Shown here in pieces: positions 5,050 through 8,519 of a DNA stretch of 8,519 nucleotides. The DNA lies in contig CAAECY010000089.1 in assembly GCA_900754475.1 (NCBI GenBank), positions 1-8,519 of the forward strand, given 5' to 3'. This DNA comes from an uncultured Sutterella sp. (lineage in GTDB: Bacteria; Pseudomonadota; Gammaproteobacteria; Burkholderiales; Burkholderiaceae_F). A program made the translations under genes and the position numbers. How positions within the stretch are numbered: the first letter of the stretch is position 1; every line of letters starts with the position of its first letter. The notes below the pieces were generated by a model. That model was not told where the DNA came from and searched no databases. It was given only the letters and a program-made list of their open reading frames with translations.

Positions 5050-5490
5050 ATGACCGACGAAAAATTCTACGATCTCTACAAAATCGAAGATGAGGAAGAA
5101 GAAGAGGAGGAAGAGGAAACGTTCGAGGAGCAAATGCTGGATAGGTTGGGTACCCGTTGGGAATGGGAAAGCGATGCAGAGCGTAAAAATGCTTGCTTTT
5201 CACCAGCTTACAAACGCTTCCTTGAAAACGGATGCCGAGGAATTTTGACCTACGAAGAGGCCGTAGAAGCATACAAATTCAATACGCAAGTGGATCCGGA
5301 AACCGTAACAAGCTGGCCGCACCTCGATTGGCTGAAGAAACACCGCGAAGAAAGAAGCGAACTCAGAGAGTTCATTCGGCAGGCTTTCAATATGTCCGTC
5401 GAAGAATACCTGTCTCTTTACTTCCCTTACGAACCGATGATCAAATATATGTACGGTTTGTTTCCGGATGAAGGCATAATTATTGACTAA
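5050..5490 (+). CDS. Small, very acidic protein of unknown function
   Basis: I do not recognise this 146-residue protein. Residues 14-23 are one Asp and nine consecutive Glu. Acidic helices alternate with aromatic-rich segments such as RWEWE, TSWPHLDWLKK, YLSLYFPYEP and MIKYMYGLF, and the protein ends in EGIIID. There is no signal peptide or membrane span, so it should be cytoplasmic. The start is firm: GAGGAG (5037-5042) lies seven bases before the ATG. An upstream in-frame TTG at 4960 has no ribosome site. G+C is clearly lower than in the neighbours (27 of 60 bases in 5161-5220), suggesting acquisition by transfer. It has its own terminator and no partner gene, and lies about 700 bp after an integrase. 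DNA-mimic, anti-restriction, inhibitor or immunity roles fit its size and charge, but these are guesses. The coding assignment itself is well supported by the ribosome site, composition and terminator. Confidence 0.8.
   Translation: MTDEKFYDLYKIEDEEEEEEEEETFEEQMLDRLGTRWEWESDAERKNACFSPAYKRFLENGCRGILTYEEAVEAYKFNTQVDPETVTSWPHLDWLKKHREERSELREFIRQAFNMSVEEYLSLYFPYEPMIKYMYGLFPDEGIIID
5092..5119 (+). repeat. Homopurine GAR codon tract
   Basis: A 28-base uninterrupted purine run encodes nine consecutive Glu codons (GAA/GAG mixture) in the acidic protein. The mixed codons limit slippage, but length variation in steps of three is possible. Confidence 0.6.
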
Positions 5491-5497
5491 AAATTAG

Positions 5498-5527
5498 AGC
5501 CGACCACTCACACCGAGTCGGTTTTTT
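5498..5527 (+). terminator. Rho-independent terminator of the acidic gene
   Basis: Starting eight bases after the stop codon, CCGAC (5500-5504) pairs with GTCGG (5517-5521), extendable outward by a G-T wobble and an A-T pair. Six T residues follow (5522-5527). An alternative inner pairing ACTC/GAGT gives a compact hairpin of similar size. Position and T-run make this a convincing intrinsic terminator. Confidence 0.75.
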
Positions 5528-5568
5528 AGGGACTGCGTAGGTTACTCTCGCGGGATCGATGCGTACAA

Positions 5569-5614
5569 AAACGCCGCAGGTCGTCCGAAAAACGACGTGC
5601 GGCGTTTCGTTTTT
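5569..5614. terminator. Strong bidirectional terminator after the activase gene
   Basis: AAACGCCGCA (5569-5578) pairs fully with TGCGGCGTTT (5598-5607). After a single G-G mismatch, GTCGT (5580-5584) pairs with ACGAC (5592-5596), closing a 7-base loop. On the plus strand CGTTTTT follows, and on the minus strand the stem ends in TTT followed by T and GTACG. It lies 8-50 bp after the activase stop (leftward gene) and faces the acidic gene from the other side, so it separates the two convergent units. Confidence 0.75.
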
Positions 5615-5621
5615 GGGGGCA

Positions 5622-8519
5622 TCAGCTCGCAGCGCGATCCCGATCTTCGTACGCGTCGGACTGTGCGTGGCGTTCCGCCTTCGTCTCGGGGGATGCGATC
5701 TGGGACACCTCGGACGACGCGGCGGGTGCTTCGGGCGCGGGAACGGGCATCCGCTCTTCTTGCGGCTCATTCTTCACCTCACTCGACATCGGCTCCGCAC
5801 CAGCCTCGAAGGACTCGCGGGCCTGCGCGAGGAAGAGCTTCAGGCGGTTGGCGACGTTCGCGCGCGACGTGCCCGCTTCGAAGTCGATGGCGCAAAGGTT
5901 GGCGCCGGGGCGACGCAGACGAATCGCCCTCATGACACCCTTGCCCGTGATGTGGTTGGGGAGACACCCGAAGGGCTGCAAGCAGACGACGTTCGGCGTC
6001 CCTTCGGCAACGAACGAAAGCATTTCGGCCGTGAGGAGCCACCCTTCGCCCGCTTCCTGACCGGGCGAGACCCACCCGCGCACGGTCGCGAGGTCGTCCT
6101 TCAAAGTCGAAACCCCCGCAAGGGGCGTTCCTTCAAGCGCCTCGGCCATCGCGCGGCGCATCCGCTCGAAGTGCGCGATGAGGAGTTTCGCGCCGAGCGC
6201 GGGCAGTTTCGCGCCTTCAAGCGCTGCCGCCTGGTGCACGCGGTCGTAGAGACAGTAGAGGACGAAACTCGAAATGTCGCCGAGCCGCGGCTCCGCCCCT
6301 TCGCGAAGAATTTCGTCGACGATGTCGAGGTTCGCGCGCGGGTGGTACTTGAGAAGAATCTCGCCCACGATCCCGACGCGGGGCTTCGGCTCCGCGGTGC
6401 GCTCGATCGCCATGAAGTCCGCCACCATCTTGCGCGCATCCTTCGCCCAGGTGCGGGCGTCACCGCGCCCCGCCACTTCCGCCGCACGTTCGGACCAGTG
6501 TTTCACAAGCGTCTCGCACGAGCCCGGCTTCATCTCGTACGCACGCACGAAAAGAGAAAGGCGTTGAATGAGGTCGCAGTAGAGGAGGGCGATCATCAGG
6601 CGATGCAATCCCTTCAATCCCAGACCGAGTACTTCGAAGCCCGAGACCTTGCCCGCGGCGAGCGTCACGACGGGAAGGTCGTCGATTCCCGCGTCGTGCA
6701 GGGCCCATTGGAGAAGCGTCGGGTAATTGGTCGCGCGGCAGGGGCCGCACGTCTGCGCCAAAAGGAGGGCGGAATTCTTCCGGTCGATCTCGCCCGAAAG
6801 CACCGCATCCAAAAGCTGCCCGATCACGACGATAGCCGGGTAGCAGGCGTCGTTGTTGACGTGCGCGAGCCCAAGCTCGATCGCTTCGGGACGCACGTCG
6901 GGCAGCACCTCAACCTGCCAGCCGAGGGTCTTCAGAACCCCGGCGACGATGGGGAAATGAATCGGCGCCATCTGCGGCGCGTAGAGCGTGCGCATGCGCG
7001 TGTCGCCGCGCTTCACGGGGCGGTGCGTGACGGTCGGGCGAAGGGCGGTTTCGGGCACGATCGGAATGACGCGACCCTGCGTTCTCCGACGACGGTCGGC
7101 GACGGCCGCCAGGAGCGAGCGCAAGCGAATGCGGGCGGCCCCGAGCGTGTCGCCTTCGTCGATCTTCAACATCGTCGCGAGTTTACCCGCGGGTTCGAGA
7201 AGGCGCTTCACCTGCTCGGACGTAATGGCATCGAGCCCGCAGCCGAAACTCACGAGCTGAACGAGTTCGGCGAAGGGGCTCTTCTCGACAAGGCTTGCCG
7301 CCCGGTAGAGCCGCGAATGGAAGCTCCATTGATTGACGACGTCAAGTCCTTCGGGCGCCGCGGGCGCAAGGTGCGCAACGGCGTCTTCGGTCACGATCTC
7401 AACACCCATCGATTCGATCAATTCGGGAATGCCGTGGTTGACCAACGGATCCATGTGGTAGGGATGTCCGGCCAGCACGACAAGCGGCTCGCCCGACGCC
7501 TCGTGCTCGCGCCAGATCGCTTCGCCTTTCGCGTGAAGTTCCGCGCGCCACGCGTCGAGCGCCTCACGCCCAGCACGAACGGCGCGCTTCAAGTCCCGCT
7601 CGGGAATCTCGGGGAAGGCGGCTTGGAGTGCATGGACGACCGTTGCGGGACGTTCAAGGTCGAGGAAGGGGGTGAGAAGCTTCAGGTTCGGGAAGGATTC
7701 CTCCAGGTTGAGGCGCAGCGCCTCCGGGTAGCCCGCAACAACGGGGCACGCGAAGCGCCCGGGGCGGTCGGGTTCGGGGGCGCCTTCCATCGGGATGCAG
7801 GGGAACCACACGGTTGAAACACCCGCACGCGCGAGCTCCGTTGCGTGACCGTGCGCGAGCTTTGCGGGAAAGCAAAGGCTCTGGGACGGGATCGTCTCCA
7901 GCCCCAAGCGCGCGAGCACGTGGTCCGAGGGTTTCGAGAGCACCACCGAAAAGCCGAGCGCCGTAAAGAGCGCCCGCCAGTAGGGATAGTGCTCGTACAT
8001 GTTGAGTACGCGCGGAATCCCGATCGTGCCTCGGGGTGCGGTTGCGGGATCGAGCACCTCGCCCGAGAAGAGCCGTTCGCACTTCCAGGCGGCAAAGCCC
8101 TTCTTTGTCCTCGACCGGGCGCCGCCCGACTTCGCGGCGAAGTCGCAGCGGTTGCCGCTGAAAAACTTCGCGCCCGAGGGGAAGCGGTGCATTTCCAGTC
8201 GGCAGGCGTTCCCGCAGCCTTTGCAACGCAATTCGCGCTTCACGACGGAAGACGGATCGAGCATTCGCTTTTCGAGCACCCAGTCGGGCGCGTCCGCGGC
8301 GGTGCGTTCGCGCGCGATGAGGGCGCACCCGTAGGCGCCCATCAGCCCCGCAATGTCGGGTCGCACGACCGGGCGACCGATCTGCTCCTCGAAAGCCCGA
8401 AGAACGGCGTCGTTCAAGAACGTGCCGCCCTGAACGACAACGTGTTCGCCCAACTCCTTCGGGTCGTGAATGCGCAAAACCTTGTAGAGGGCGTTTCGCA
8501 CGATCGAGCGGCAAAGCCC
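5622..8519 (-). CDS. Giant 2-hydroxyacyl-CoA dehydratase activase-type protein, C-terminal ~965 residues, N-terminus outside the window
   Basis: The frame is open from the right edge to a TGA at 5622-5624. The first residues (GLCRSIVRNALYKV) already match the family, so the GTG at 8499-8501 is internal; it is used here as residue 1. VVVQGGTFLNDAVLRAFE (21-38) ends a BadF/BcrA-type ATPase domain. A four-Cys cluster follows (Cys93, 96, 100, 119; possibly metal binding), then a DUF2229-type region from about 160 (GIPRVLNMYEHYPYW). Dehydratase-subunit-like segments come next: FGCGLDAITSEQ (419-430), PQMAPIHFPIVAG (509-521), NNDACYPAIV (549-558), QTCGPCRATNYP (583-594), GEILLKYHP (713-721) and QPFGCLPNHITGKG (842-855). 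In known systems a small ATPase activator injects one electron into a [4Fe-4S] 2-hydroxyacyl-CoA dehydratase. The role of these giant fusions is not settled. The last ~55 residues are Glu/Pro/Ala/Ser-rich, probably disordered, and look unconserved. A terminator follows at once. Confidence 0.9.
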   Translation of the reverse strand, partial: GLCRSIVRNALYKVLRIHDPKELGEHVVVQGGTFLNDAVLRAFEEQIGRPVVRPDIAGLMGAYGCALIARERTAADAPDWVLEKRMLDPSSVVKRELRCKGCGNACRLEMHRFPSGAKFFSGNRCDFAAKSGGARSRTKKGFAAWKCERLFSGEVLDPATAPRGTIGIPRVLNMYEHYPYWRALFTALGFSVVLSKPSDHVLARLGLETIPSQSLCFPAKLAHGHATELARAGVSTVWFPCIPMEGAPEPDRPGRFACPVVAGYPEALRLNLEESFPNLKLLTPFLDLERPATVVHALQAAFPEIPERDLKRAVRAGREALDAWRAELHAKGEAIWREHEASGEPLVVLAGHPYHMDPLVNHGIPELIESMGVEIVTEDAVAHLAPAAPEGLDVVNQWSFHSRLYRAASLVEKSPFAELVQLVSFGCGLDAITSEQVKRLLEPAGKLATMLKIDEGDTLGAARIRLRSLLAAVADRRRRTQGRVIPIVPETALRPTVTHRPVKRGDTRMRTLYAPQMAPIHFPIVAGVLKTLGWQVEVLPDVRPEAIELGLAHVNNDACYPAIVVIGQLLDAVLSGEIDRKNSALLLAQTCGPCRATNYPTLLQWALHDAGIDDLPVVTLAAGKVSGFEVLGLGLKGLHRLMIALLYCDLIQRLSLFVRAYEMKPGSCETLVKHWSERAAEVAGRGDARTWAKDARKMVADFMAIERTAEPKPRVGIVGEILLKYHPRANLDIVDEILREGAEPRLGDISSFVLYCLYDRVHQAAALEGAKLPALGAKLLIAHFERMRRAMAEALEGTPLAGVSTLKDDLATVRGWVSPGQEAGEGWLLTAEMLSFVAEGTPNVVCLQPFGCLPNHITGKGVMRAIRLRRPGANLCAIDFEAGTSRANVANRLKLFLAQARESFEAGAEPMSSEVKNEPQEERMPVPAPEAPAASSEVSQIASPETKAERHAQSDAYEDRDRAAS

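Noticed and set aside
4423..5133. 236-codon minus-strand frame beginning opposite the acidic gene
   Set aside because: Its hydrophobic-looking start is only the complement of the Glu codon tract, and the rest has no family features.
2482..5596. Shared GAAAAACGAC near 2485 and 5588 as element borders
   Set aside because: The 10-bp match is of a common composition in this genome, lies within a hairpin loop at one end and a leader at the other, and has no extended similarity.
5559..7817. 752-codon open frame on the plus strand opposite the activase gene
   Set aside because: It is antisense to a strongly conserved protein. Its translation is Arg/Gly/His-rich with no recognisable motif, as expected for a shadow frame in GC-rich DNA.
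1..8519. tRNA, rRNA or CRISPR array
   Set aside because: No cloverleaf-like sequence, rRNA segment or regularly spaced repeat was found by eye. The T-loop-like GGTTCGAGA near 4743 has no matching tRNA arms.

Overview
The window looks like chromosome from a high-G+C proteobacterium. The giant 2-hydroxyacyl-CoA-dehydratase-activase-type protein points to an anaerobic or fermentative life, and the umuDC operon and general codon style suggest a betaproteobacterium such as the gut family Sutterellaceae. That placement is inference from protein flavour only. No rRNA, tRNA or CRISPR array is present.

Left part (1-2600): the C-terminal end of a short-chain dehydrogenase (SDR) reads rightward off the left edge and converges on umuC across a hairpin terminator. 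The umuDC operon (polymerase V) reads leftward from a recognisable sigma70-type promoter at about 2562-2590. UmuD has an intact cleavage site and Ser/Lys dyad but carries a low-complexity N-terminal extension of roughly 115 residues. UmuC appears full length with all main domains.

Middle part (about 2600-5530): this accessory-looking segment lies between umuDC and the activase gene. It starts with a long stretch without a convincing gene (about 2600-3340). Next comes an intact tyrosine recombinase (3342-4334) with a TATAAT box overlapping a dyad. A cluster of palindromes follows its stop codon. Two copies of a ~41-bp repeat (4354-4394 and 4604-4645) share a self-complementary 16-bp core and resemble recombinase crossover sites. 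After about 400 bp of GC-rich, hairpin-bearing DNA comes an unrecognised, very acidic 146-residue protein (5050-5490) of clearly lower G+C, with its own terminator. Recombinase, candidate sites and foreign-looking small gene together suggest a small integrated element or recombination module. This is the most interesting part of the window.

Right part (5569-8519): after a strong bidirectional hairpin terminator, a very long leftward gene runs off the right edge. It encodes the C-terminal ~965 residues of a giant fusion protein of the 2-hydroxyacyl-CoA dehydratase activase family (BadF/BcrA-type ATPase, then DUF2229 and HgdB-like dehydratase regions).

Apart from the two-gene umuDC operon, the genes appear to be separate transcription units. 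umuDC would supply damage-tolerant DNA synthesis, the activase-like protein would belong to anaerobic acyl-CoA or redox metabolism, and the recombinase segment is probably a later insertion.
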